A stretch of DNA of 64,000 nucleotides from Novosphingobium mathurense (GTDB lineage: Bacteria > Pseudomonadota > Alphaproteobacteria > Sphingomonadales > Sphingomonadaceae), in the NCBI RefSeq assembly GCF_900168325.1, contig NZ_FVZE01000002.1, positions 434,001 to 498,000 of the forward strand, given 5' to 3'. Positions within the stretch are counted from its first letter, which is position 1. Each line of letters opens with the position of its first letter. Shown in pieces: positions 25,995-33,006 of this stretch. Position numbers and translations under genes: made by a program. Under the pieces are notes generated by a model, which had not been told where the DNA came from, searched no databases, and was given only the letters and a program-made list of their open reading frames with translations.

Positions 25995-26675
25995 TCAGAA
26001 CGGCGAAATCATGTTGAAGAACTTGCCCAGCCAGCCCTGGCGGCTGGCGCGCTGGAGCGAGCCCTTGCCCGAATATTCGATCTTCGCGTCTGCAACGCGG
26101 GTCGAAAGGATCGAGTTTTCCGTGTCGACGTCGGCCAGGCGAACGATCCCGGAAAACCGGACCCATTCATCACCCTGGCTGAGCAACATCTGCTTTTCCC
26201 CTTTGACCAGCGCGGTGCCATTCGGCCGCACTTCGGCGATCGTGACGGAAAGCGTCGAGGCGAGCGAGCTCGTCTGGGCCGCATTTCCCTGACCGTTGAA
26301 CGACGAATTGCTGCTGGCTTTAAGGGCATTGGGGTTCAAAAATGACAGCAGGCCGGCAGTCGGCGGGGTGATCGAGGCGCCGCCGCCCTTCTGGCTCTTG
26401 GAACTCACGGCCTTGGACGCGCTGGTCGTCTCGATGAGCACGATCGTCAGCGGATCGCCAACGCGGCGGGCGCGGTTGCCTTCGTAGAGCGGAGCATAGC
26501 CGGCCGAGACGTTGAAGATGCCGCCCGTCGGGGCAGCCGCTTCGACCGGAGCGGCCACCGGCAGGGTCGCCTCGAAGCCAGATGGTTCGTGCTTCTTGGC
26601 GAGGGCCGGGGCGGCGCCTGTCACCGCGAGCGCCGTGCCGGTGGCGATGACCGAAAGGATGGACTTGCGCGTCAT
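25995..26675 (-). CDS. flgH: Flagellar L-ring protein FlgH, without a lipobox
   Basis: A 226-residue FlgH with the conserved YAPLYEGNRARRVGDPLTIV and IAEVRPNGTALVKGEKQM segments and a C-terminal FFNMISPF. Its signal sequence (MTRKSILSVIATGTALAVTG, cut near ALA-KK) has no Cys, and the whole protein contains none, so it cannot be lipidated like classical FlgH. A GTG at 26684 overlapping the flgG stop is an alternative start and gives the same conclusion. It forms the outer-membrane L ring. Confidence 0.92.
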   Translation of the reverse strand: MTRKSILSVIATGTALAVTGAAPALAKKHEPSGFEATLPVAAPVEAAAPTGGIFNVSAGYAPLYEGNRARRVGDPLTIVLIETTSASKAVSSKSQKGGGASITPPTAGLLSFLNPNALKASSNSSFNGQGNAAQTSSLASTLSVTIAEVRPNGTALVKGEKQMLLSQGDEWVRFSGIVRLADVDTENSILSTRVADAKIEYSGKGSLQRASRQGWLGKFFNMISPF

Positions 26676-26680
26676 GGCGA

Positions 26681-27469
26681 TCACAGAGTCTGGTTGGCGT
26701 TCTTGAGCATGTCGTCGACCGACGAGATCATCTTCGAGTTGATCTCATAGGCGCGCTGGGTCTCGATCATGTCGACCAGTTCCTCGACGATGTTGACGTT
26801 CGAGGCTTCCAGCATGGCCTGGCGGATGTGGCCGCGGCCGTTCTCGCCGGCGATGCCGATCTGGGCCGGGCCACTTGCCGCGGTCTCCATCATGAAGTTG
26901 TCCGAGGCGGCCTGCAGGCCGCCCGGATTGGTGAAGCTGGCGGTCGTGATCTGGCCGAGCTGGGTCGGATCCGACTGGCCTGCGACTTGCGCCGAGACGG
27001 TGCCGTCGGTCGAGATCGTCAGCGAGGTCGCGTTTTCCGGGACGGTGATCGGCGGCTGCAGGGGATAGCCCTGCGAGGTCACGATCAGGCCCTCGGCGGA
27101 GCGGGTGAAGTTGCCGGCGCGGGTATAGCCCAGCTGGCCGCCCGGAAGCTGAACCTGGAAGTAGCCGTCGCCGTCGAGCGCGAGGTCGAGGTTGTTGCCG
27201 GTCGCTTCCAGCGAGCCCTGCGTTTCCATGCGCGTGGTCGACTGCACGGCGACGCCGGTGCCCAGGTTCAGGCCGGTGGCGTAAGTCGTTTCCGTCGACG
27301 AGTCCGCACCTGCCACGCGGGCGTCCTGGTAGGCGAGAGTCGCGAAGTTGGCGCGGTCGCGCTTGAACGCGGTGGTCGCGACGTTGGCGAGGTTGTTGGC
27401 GATCACGCGCATGCGCTGGTCTTGTGCTTCGAGACCGGTGCGGGCGACCTGGAGTGCTGAGCTAGGCAT
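26681..27469 (-). CDS. flgG: Distal rod protein FlgG
   Basis: A 262-residue distal rod protein of normal length. It has the rod signature near the N terminus (MRVIANNLANVATTAFKRDR) and the C-terminal EASNVNIVEELVDMIETQRA with a terminal helix. It joins the proximal rod to the hook and is surrounded by the P and L rings. The operon order flgF-flgG-flgH is standard. Confidence 0.96.
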   Translation of the reverse strand: MPSSALQVARTGLEAQDQRMRVIANNLANVATTAFKRDRANFATLAYQDARVAGADSSTETTYATGLNLGTGVAVQSTTRMETQGSLEATGNNLDLALDGDGYFQVQLPGGQLGYTRAGNFTRSAEGLIVTSQGYPLQPPITVPENATSLTISTDGTVSAQVAGQSDPTQLGQITTASFTNPGGLQAASDNFMMETAASGPAQIGIAGENGRGHIRQAMLEASNVNIVEELVDMIETQRAYEINSKMISSVDDMLKNANQTL

Positions 27470-27482
27470 GGATTCTTACTCC

Positions 27483-28226
27483 TCAGGATTCGATGCGCAT
27501 GAGCCGCGCGCCGCCCTCGTCGAGCTGCTTGGCAGTCTCGATGAGTTTGGTGCGCATTTCGAAAAGGCGCTGGGCCGAGATCATCTCGACGAGCACTTCC
27601 GATGCGTTGACGTTGGACTGTTCGAGCGCTTGCGGGGTCAGCCGCGCGTTCTCGTCGACCGGTAAGGCGCCGCCGCCGCTTACGCGGAACTGGCCGGCAA
27701 GGTCTTTTTCGATTTTCGATCCGGTGGTGCTGACCAGTTTGAGGCGATCGAGGCGGACGGGCGGGGCTTCCGGAGTGGCCGGGTCCTTTACCAGCACGCC
27801 GCCGTCCGGGGCGATCGTGACGATCGAGCCGGGCGGGACGGTGACGGGACCGTTGTCGCCCAGAACCGGCAGGCCCTCGCCGTTCTCGATCACGCCGGTG
27901 ACCGAAACGGAAAGGTCGCCACGGCGGGTATAGGCCTCGCCGCCGTCATAGGCCTGGACCGCCAGCATGGCATCGCCGTCGAGCGCGACGTCGAGGGGAT
28001 TGCCGGTCGAGGTGACCGCGCCTTCCTTCATCGACGCGCCGCGCACTTCGGTGCTGGTCATCGCGCGTGCTTCCAGCTGCGGGCCTTCCAGCGTCATCGG
28101 CGTCGCCTGGATGATCTCCTTGCGAAAGCCGATAGTCTGGGCATTGGCCATGTTGCTCGCGATCACGCGCTCGCGCGTCATCGAGGCATTCATGCCGGAA
28201 ACAGCGGTATAGATCAGCCGGTCCAT
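27483..28226 (-). CDS. flgF: Proximal rod protein FlgF
   Basis: A 247-residue proximal rod protein. The N terminus (MDRLIYTAVSGMNASMTRER, then MANAQTIGFRK) and the C-terminal SNVNASEVLVEMISAQRLFE are the paired rod-family signatures. Length is normal. It sits between flgE and flgG. Confidence 0.95.
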   Translation of the reverse strand: MDRLIYTAVSGMNASMTRERVIASNMANAQTIGFRKEIIQATPMTLEGPQLEARAMTSTEVRGASMKEGAVTSTGNPLDVALDGDAMLAVQAYDGGEAYTRRGDLSVSVTGVIENGEGLPVLGDNGPVTVPPGSIVTIAPDGGVLVKDPATPEAPPVRLDRLKLVSTTGSKIEKDLAGQFRVSGGGALPVDENARLTPQALEQSNVNASEVLVEMISAQRLFEMRTKLIETAKQLDEGGARLMRIES

Positions 28227-28258
28227 CGGATCAGGTCCTCGTCAGCGTCTCAGGTGCC

Positions 28259-29074
28259 TCAGGTCCGCAGGTTGATGACGGTCTGCGAGATCTGCGAGGC
28301 GGTATCGATGGCCTTGGCATTGGCCTGGAAGTTGCGCTGCGCGGTGATCAGCGAAACCAGTTCCTCGGCGATGTCCACGTTCGAGCGTTCCAGCGAGCCC
28401 GAGAGCATGGAGCCGTAGAGACCCGTCTTGGGTTCGCCGTAGCTGGCGGCGCCGGAATTGCCGGTCGAGGTCCAGCTGGCGTTGCCCATCTGCTTCAGGC
28501 CGTTGGGGGCAAGGAACGAGGCCAGCGCAACGACGCCTACCGTGGTGTTGGAGCCGTCGGCATAAGTGGCGACGACCTGGCCCCTGTCGCCGATGGACAC
28601 GCCTGCGAAGATCGAGCCGGCGGCATTGGTCTGCGGCAGCTGTGCATCCTGGAGGGTCGTGGTCGAGGTGACGGCGCCGGTCGCGTCGACCGGGAAGACC
28701 TGGAGGCGCGAGCCCTGCGCGTTCTTGATGAAGCCCTGTCCGTCGATGGAGAAGGCACCGGCGCGGGTATATTCGGTCTGTCCCGAAGTCGGCGAAACGA
28801 CGGTGAAGAAGCCGTCGCCGTTGATCACGACGTCGAGCGCGTTGCCGGTCTGGTCGATCGGGCCGAGTGAGAAGTTCTGCTTCACCGCCGCGACGCGCGC
28901 GCCGATGCCCACGGTCGTCGAGGAGTCGGAGAAGACCGAGTTGGTGACGATGTCGGCAAAGGCGGTGTCGCTTTTCTTGAAGCCGCCGGTTTCCGCGTTG
29001 GCGATGTTGTTCGAGATGACGTTGAGGTCGGTCTGGGCGTTCTTGAGGCCGGTAAGCGAAGTGTAGAAAGACAT
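28259..29074 (-). CDS. flgE: Flagellar hook protein FlgE, short form
   Basis: A 271-residue hook protein, well below the roughly 400 residues of enteric FlgE. It keeps both helical ends (TDLNVISNNIANAETGGFKK; RSNVDIAEELVSLITAQRNF) and part of the D1 region (GFFTVVSPTSGQTEYTRAGA). The exposed D2 domain is apparently much reduced. FlgG-like length raises the question of whether it could be a rod protein, but a separate flgF and flgG follow and flgD precedes it, so FlgE is the natural reading. Confidence 0.9.
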   Translation of the reverse strand: MSFYTSLTGLKNAQTDLNVISNNIANAETGGFKKSDTAFADIVTNSVFSDSSTTVGIGARVAAVKQNFSLGPIDQTGNALDVVINGDGFFTVVSPTSGQTEYTRAGAFSIDGQGFIKNAQGSRLQVFPVDATGAVTSTTTLQDAQLPQTNAAGSIFAGVSIGDRGQVVATYADGSNTTVGVVALASFLAPNGLKQMGNASWTSTGNSGAASYGEPKTGLYGSMLSGSLERSNVDIAEELVSLITAQRNFQANAKAIDTASQISQTVINLRT

Positions 29075-29099
29075 GGCGTTAGTCTCCTGGAATGCAGTG

Positions 29100-29441
29100 T
29101 CAGGCGGCGGTCGAGCTGTCGGCCGCCTGCGAATCGGCTACTTTCTGGGCAAGCGAGGTCAGGGCCTCGTTGGTCGAGGTCTGGGCCGTGACGAGCGTGT
29201 CGAGCTTCGAGGAAATCGTGCTCAGGGTGTCGGACATCTCGGTCGTGCTGGAGAGCTGCGTGAACTGCGCCATCTGCGCCAGCATGTCCTTCTGGTCGAC
29301 CGGGTTGGTCGGGTCCTGCTGCTGCATCTGCGCGAGCATCAGCTTGAGGAAGTCCCCCGAGTTGAGCGCAGCGAGCGGCGACTTCGAGTTCGACGAGGTG
29401 CTAGTCGACGCGCTTGTCGAGTTTACGGAAGTCACGGTCAT
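29100..29441 (-). CDS. flgD: Hook-capping scaffold FlgD, N-terminal part only
   Basis: A 113-residue protein with the FlgD signature (DFLKLMLAQMQQQDPTNPVD and the following MAQFTQLSSTTEM). It lacks the C-terminal Ig-like/tudor domains found in FlgD of about 220 residues. Truncated FlgD of this size occurs in alphaproteobacteria. The N terminus is Ser/Thr-rich and presumably unfolded for export. Its start overlaps the flgC stop. Confidence 0.9.
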   Translation of the reverse strand: MTVTSVNSTSASTSTSSNSKSPLAALNSGDFLKLMLAQMQQQDPTNPVDQKDMLAQMAQFTQLSSTTEMSDTLSTISSKLDTLVTAQTSTNEALTSLAQKVADSQAADSSTAA

Positions 29442-29854
29442 TTGAGCCTCATCGTTTCGAGCATGAGTTGCTTTGCGGTGGTGAGAGCCTCGACCATGTT
29501 CTGGTACTGGCGGGAGGCCTCGAGCATCTCGACCATCTCGGCGTTCTCATCGACGGGAGCGGCCCAGACATCGCCGTTTGCATCGGCGAGCGGGTGGTCG
29601 GGATTGTGTTCGCGCACCGCCGCGGCCTGTTCGCGGACCACGCCTTGCACCTGGACGGTGGCAAGGCCGCTGGCGCGATCGAGGTCCTCGGCGAAGACGG
29701 CGCGGATCGGCTTGTAGGCATCCGCTTCGCTGCCCGACACGGTGCCGGCGTTGGCGAGGTTGGATGCGGCTGCGTTCATGCGCACGAGCTGGGCGGACAT
29801 GCCGCGCTGTGCGACGTCGAAGATGGTGAAGGGCTGACCGGCCATCTTATTCAC
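29438..29854 (-). CDS. flgC: Proximal rod protein FlgC
   Basis: A 138-residue rod protein with the N-terminal LVRMNAAASNLANAGTVSGS signature and a C-terminal VDENAEMVEMLEASRQYQNM helix. Its start overlaps the end of flgB by 8 bases. Normal length for FlgC. Confidence 0.95.
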   Translation of the reverse strand: MNKMAGQPFTIFDVAQRGMSAQLVRMNAAASNLANAGTVSGSEADAYKPIRAVFAEDLDRASGLATVQVQGVVREQAAAVREHNPDHPLADANGDVWAAPVDENAEMVEMLEASRQYQNMVEALTTAKQLMLETMRLK

Positions 29855-30194
29855 CTCTCAGTGCGCGTTTGACGTTGTCGACGCGCGAGCGGATGAACTC
29901 GAGCGTCGTGGCATAGCCGACGGCGTTTTCCGAAAAGGCGAGCTGCTCGTTCTGCAGCTCCACGGTATTTCCGTCGAGCGAGGGCATTACCGGAATGCGG
30001 TACTGCGTGGCGCTCTGGGCAGCGCTCTCGATATCGGCGCCGTTGCTTGCGGACTTCAGTGCTGCGGCGAAATCGATGTCGCGCGCCTTGTAGCCCGGGG
30101 TCCCGGCATTCGCGATGTTCGAGGCGATCACGCCCATACGCTCGGAGCGAAGCTCGAGCGCCTTGGCGTGAATTCCGAACAGGTCCTGCGGCAT
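29847..30194 (-). CDS. flgB: Proximal rod protein FlgB
   Basis: A 115-residue rod protein (MPQDLFGIHAKALELRSERM, then SNIANAGTPGYKARDIDFAA). The ATG at 30194 is preceded by AGGA at a good distance and lies about 27 bases after the +1 predicted from a near-perfect sigma-54 promoter. The open frame continues far upstream but without rod-like sequence. First gene of flgB-C-D-E-F-G-H-I-J-K-L. Confidence 0.95.
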   Translation of the reverse strand: MPQDLFGIHAKALELRSERMGVIASNIANAGTPGYKARDIDFAAALKSASNGADIESAAQSATQYRIPVMPSLDGNTVELQNEQLAFSENAVGYATTLEFIRSRVDNVKRALRGE

Positions 30195-30231
30195 TTGTCC
30201 TGGCTCCAGGTTTAGTCTGCCGAGGTAATTC

Positions 30232-30246
30232 GCAAGGACCGTGCCA
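30232..30246 (-). promoter_or_regulatory. Sigma-54 promoter of the flgB-L operon
   Basis: The minus strand reads TGGCACGGTCCTTGC from 30246 to 30232, a full match to the sigma-54 consensus (TGGCACG-N4-TTGC) including the ten bases between GG and GC. The predicted +1 is near 30221, about 27 bases before the flgB ATG. Confidence 0.88.
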
Positions 30247-30288
30247 GTTTTCCCAAGACCCCTGGATTTCCGGGCTTTCGCCGCAGGC

Positions 30289-30376
30289 TTGCCGGGGGCG
30301 GCAGGGCAGGGCGGCAATCCCTTGCCGGGTGGCGGCAAAAACCCTCCGCCAACCCCCTGAAATTCCGGCATTGCCG
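30289..30376. promoter_or_regulatory. Cluster of TTGCCG/CGGCAA elements, possible activator-binding sites
   Basis: Five copies of TTGCCG or its complement lie at 30289, 30312, 30322, 30333 and 30371. Two form the dyad CGGCAA-TCCC-TTGCCG (30312-30327). They sit 45-130 bases upstream of the sigma-54 promoter of flgB, where an enhancer for the activator would be expected, and also upstream of the divergent stator-like gene. The last copy is embedded in GCCGTCCG, which resembles the -10 of the sigma-28-type sites but lacks TTAA at the right distance. Confidence 0.4.
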
Positions 30377-30410
30377 TCCGTTCTATGCTGCACGAAGGAG
30401 AAGCAGCTTC

Positions 30411-31100
30411 ATGCAGGTCGACAATCTGTTCGATGCCACCAGTGCCCTTATCGTCGTGGGCGGTACGGTCGCGGCAACGGTCATGCGGTGCGGCATCCGG
30501 GACAGCCGGACCGCGGTGGCCTCGCTGGGCGGCCTGTTCGCGAAGCGCTTCGATGCTGCCCGCGCCCGGGCCGAACTGGCCGGGCACGTGCGGGAAATGC
30601 AGACCGACGGCGTCATCCGCACGGCTCCCCATCATTTCGGTGATGCGGAATTCGACGAGGCGACCGATTCCCTGATCGGCACCCGCTCCATCGGCGCGCT
30701 GCAGGCGGCCCATGTCGCCCACAAGCGCCGCCGAGTGGTGCGCAATCGCCGTGCCGTGCGCACGTTCAACCAGGCGGCAGACCTCTCTCCGGTCTTCGGC
30801 CTCGCCGGCACGCTCGTCTCGCTCAGCCAGCTGCCCGGCGGCCCGGAAGGGGCGGGGGACTTCACCACCGCAATCTCGATGGCCGTGCTGACCACCCTCT
30901 ACGGGCTGCTGCTGGGCAATATCGTCTTCGCTCCGCTTGCGCGCGTGGTCGCGCGCGTGGGCGCGAAAGAAGAGCGCGAGCGCCAAAAGGTCCTCGACTG
31001 GCTCGAAGGCCAGCTCATCTCCGCATTGCCGGCACATGCACGCCCCGCGGCGATGGAAAAGGCTGTGACCTCCATCGCCTCGCGCAGTTCAAGGGCGTGA
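30411..31100 (+). CDS. MotA/ExbB-like channel protein lacking the first MotA helix
   Basis: A 229-residue protein of the MotA/TolQ/ExbB family. It opens directly with the segment equivalent to MotA helix 2 (SALIVVGGTVAATV, 11-24). A charged cytosolic region (about 27-120) and two further helices follow (LSPVFGLAGTLVSL, about 125-138; ISMAVLTTLYGLLLGN, about 155-170). The region upstream is non-coding, so helix 1 is truly absent rather than mis-started; AGGAG precedes the ATG by ten bases. It overlaps the next gene, giving a MotA-MotB-like pair between flgB and flgA. It is probably a flagellum-linked ion channel or a decayed stator. Confidence 0.75.
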   Translation: MQVDNLFDATSALIVVGGTVAATVMRCGIRDSRTAVASLGGLFAKRFDAARARAELAGHVREMQTDGVIRTAPHHFGDAEFDEATDSLIGTRSIGALQAAHVAHKRRRVVRNRRAVRTFNQAADLSPVFGLAGTLVSLSQLPGGPEGAGDFTTAISMAVLTTLYGLLLGNIVFAPLARVVARVGAKEERERQKVLDWLEGQLISALPAHARPAAMEKAVTSIASRSSRA

Positions 31101-31627
31101 GCGGGCGCGCTTCGGTCGGTTGGCAAACCGCGCTGGCCGACCTTTCCCTGATCCTGTTCATGGTAACGGCCGCGGCGGTCAGCCGGCAGCCGCCCGAGGC
31201 CTTTGCCAAGGCTGGAAAAATCGCGGAGCAGGCTGGCGGCGGGGCGGCGGTTTCGCCGCAGTCCGAACCGTTGGCCGTCTATGTCGATGCGCCGGGCGCG
31301 CCGCCGCTATCGCAATGGCTGGAGCAGCAGGCCGTCGATCCGCGCCAGCAGCTCACGATTACAGCGCATTACGGCGATGCTCCCGAAGCGCAGGCTCGCG
31401 CGATGGCCGATGCGACACGCCTGCTCGAGGATGCCGGACGGGCCGGCCATGCCGCTCGCATTGTCGTCGAACCCGGGCTCGGACCGTCACGGGTCGTCAT
31501 CGCCTACGACGCGCCGCTGGTGGACGGCGAGGGCGCGGTGGCCGCACAGGTCAGCCTCTCGACGAACGATACGCAAGGAAATGCGCCGGAAGTGGCACGG
31601 AAATTGCAGGTGTCAGGCCAAAGTTAG
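31097..31627 (+). CDS. Short MotB-like protein without a recognisable peptidoglycan-binding domain
   Basis: A 176-residue protein starting at a GTG that overlaps the previous stop (GTGA). Residues 9-28 form one membrane helix with an embedded acidic residue (WQTALADLSLILFMVTAAAV, Asp15), the MotB/ExbD/TolR arrangement. The periplasmic part is short. One stretch (LTITAHYGDAPEAQARAMAD) vaguely follows an OmpA-like pattern, but the conserved peptidoglycan-binding residues (TD-x8-N, RR) are missing. The flgA promoter is embedded in its 3' end. Together with the upstream gene it resembles a reduced stator. Confidence 0.65.
   Translation: MSGRASVGWQTALADLSLILFMVTAAAVSRQPPEAFAKAGKIAEQAGGGAAVSPQSEPLAVYVDAPGAPPLSQWLEQQAVDPRQQLTITAHYGDAPEAQARAMADATRLLEDAGRAGHAARIVVEPGLGPSRVVIAYDAPLVDGEGAVAAQVSLSTNDTQGNAPEVARKLQVSGQS
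31593..31607 (+). promoter_or_regulatory. Sigma-54 promoter of flgA
   Basis: TGGCACGGAAATTGC matches the sigma-54 consensus in every core position, with correct spacing. It lies inside the last codons of the MotB-like gene. The predicted +1 near 31618 is about 30 bases before the flgA ATG. Confidence 0.88.
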
Positions 31628-31647
31628 AGCTACAGGATACCCTGAAG

Positions 31648-32148
31648 ATGACGACTGGCCTTGCCCTCGCTGCCGCTGCGGCAGCTTCCGCCCTTGCCGG
31701 CTTTGCCGATCTCGACGCAATCGACCGGCAGGTCGCCGGATTTACCGGAGCGCCGACCGGTGCGGTCGGCGGCGCCTTGACGGGTGTCGACCGGCGATTG
31801 CGCCTGCAGCCTTGCCGTAGCGGGTTGGCGCTGTCCTGGCGCACGACGATGCATGACAGCGTCGTCGTCCAGTGCGGCGATGCCAACGGCTGGCGGATTT
31901 TCGTGCCGGTGCGTCAGGCTGCGCCGGTCGCTTCTGCCCCCGTGGCCAATGCAATCAACCGCGGCGATGCAGTCGCCATTTCGATTTCCGGTGACGGATT
32001 CTCGGTGTCGCAACCGGGTGAGGCCCTCGATTCCGGTGCGGTGGGCGACTGGATCCGGGTGCGTCCGGCAACCGGCACGCGCACCCGCGCCGAACCGATG
32101 CGCGGCCGCATCGAACGCCCGGGCGTGGTATCCATTCCCTTGCCCTGA
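31648..32148 (+). CDS. flgA: P-ring assembly chaperone FlgA
   Basis: A 166-residue secreted protein with a hydrophobic N-terminal signal (MTTGLALAAAAAASALAGFA). The C-terminal SAF-like part carries VANAINRGDAVAISISGDGF and WIRVRPATGTRTRAEPMRGR, as in FlgA, which assists FlgI polymerisation in the periplasm. It is shorter than the E. coli protein. Transcribed from its own sigma-54 promoter, apart from flgB. Confidence 0.85.
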   Translation: MTTGLALAAAAAASALAGFADLDAIDRQVAGFTGAPTGAVGGALTGVDRRLRLQPCRSGLALSWRTTMHDSVVVQCGDANGWRIFVPVRQAAPVASAPVANAINRGDAVAISISGDGFSVSQPGEALDSGAVGDWIRVRPATGTRTRAEPMRGRIERPGVVSIPLP

Positions 32149-32212
32149 AGAAAATCTTTCGGTTTGCCCTTAGTTACTTGCGGCTCAATTCGAAATTTTT
32201 TGCACCAGGGCA

Positions 32213-32239
32213 TTAAAAGAACCTTAGCCCCGCCGTCCT
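32213..32239 (+). promoter_or_regulatory. Candidate sigma-28 (FliA) promoter of flgM-flgN
   Basis: TTAA (32213-32216), 15 bases, then GCCGTCCT (32232-32239), continuing as TAA. The same GCCGTCCTA with the same TTAA spacing lies before fliD. The predicted +1 near 32247 leaves a 23-base leader containing AAGGAG before the flgM ATG. Confidence 0.55.
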
Positions 32240-32269
32240 AAGCTGCAGGAACTTTCAAGGAGCGGCACT

Positions 32270-32593
32270 ATGCCACCTATCGAAGTGGGACCTGCACGCG
32301 CAATTACCGCGATCAGTGCCAGGCTGGCCCGCACGGCGGGCAATGACTCCCTGCCCGGCGCGAACAGCGTCGCGGCAGCCAACAAGACTGTGCCGGCGGA
32401 CAAGCAGGCGGCCATTACTGCCGGTGCTGCCGTCGAAACGACCGAGGCGCTCGACCCGAGCGCGCCCCCGGTCAATGCAGAACGAGTAAAGCAGATCCGC
32501 AAGGCGGTGGAATCGGGGACCTATCCCCTCGTTCCCGCCGAAATCGCGGACGCCATGATTGCAGCCGGTGTGCTGCTGAGGAGCGGCAAGTGA
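32270..32593 (+). CDS. flgM: Anti-sigma-28 factor FlgM
   Basis: A 107-residue small protein with a low-complexity N-terminal half and the FlgM sigma-binding C terminus (NAERVKQIRKAVESGTYPLV). FlgM holds FliA inactive until it is exported through the completed hook. AAGGAG lies seven bases before the ATG. It is followed by flgN with a GTGA overlap, and FliA is encoded 3.4 kb downstream. Confidence 0.92.
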   Translation: MPPIEVGPARAITAISARLARTAGNDSLPGANSVAAANKTVPADKQAAITAGAAVETTEALDPSAPPVNAERVKQIRKAVESGTYPLVPAEIADAMIAAGVLLRSGK

Positions 32594-32925
32594 TTACCCA
32601 GACCGAGCTTCGTGACACCCTGCGGCAGATGCTTGCCGTGCTGGAAGAAGAGCGGCAGGCGCTTGCCGGCCTCGATCTCGACGGGATCGTCGGTGCGACC
32701 AATGTCAAGGACCGCCTCTGTGGGACGCTCGGCAATGCCGATGGCATCGAGCTCGACGATGAGTGCCGCAGCATGATCGACACGGCCAAGCGCCTTAACG
32801 AGGTGAACCGCCAGGTCCGCAATATCATTGCCGCCAATGTCACGACGCGTCTCAATGCGATTGTCGGCAGCCCGCAGGTCTATAGCGCCGCTCCGCGCTA
32901 TGCGCAGGCAGTGGGCCGCAACTGA
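32590..32925 (+). CDS. flgN: FlgN-like export chaperone
   Basis: A 111-residue helical protein starting at a GTG overlapping the flgM stop. The early helix RQMLAVLEEERQALAGLDLD and the later EVNRQVRNIIAANV fit FlgN, the chaperone for FlgK and FlgL. Sequence conservation in this family is weak; the flgM-flgN pairing strengthens the call. Confidence 0.8.
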   Translation: MITQTELRDTLRQMLAVLEEERQALAGLDLDGIVGATNVKDRLCGTLGNADGIELDDECRSMIDTAKRLNEVNRQVRNIIAANVTTRLNAIVGSPQVYSAAPRYAQAVGRN

Positions 32926-32952
32926 GGTTTGCGTTCCCCGGCAGGATCCGTT

Positions 32953-32967
32953 TGGCACGGTTCTTGC
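32953..32967 (+). promoter_or_regulatory. Sigma-54 promoter of the transglycosylase-flhA-fliA operon
   Basis: TGGCACGGTTCTTGC is a full match to the sigma-54 consensus with correct spacing. The predicted +1 near 32978 lies 29 bases before the TTG start of the next gene. Confidence 0.88.
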
Positions 32968-33006
32968 TGAAACACTCCCGGTTAGATTTTCGACCGGGAG
33001 CCGGAA

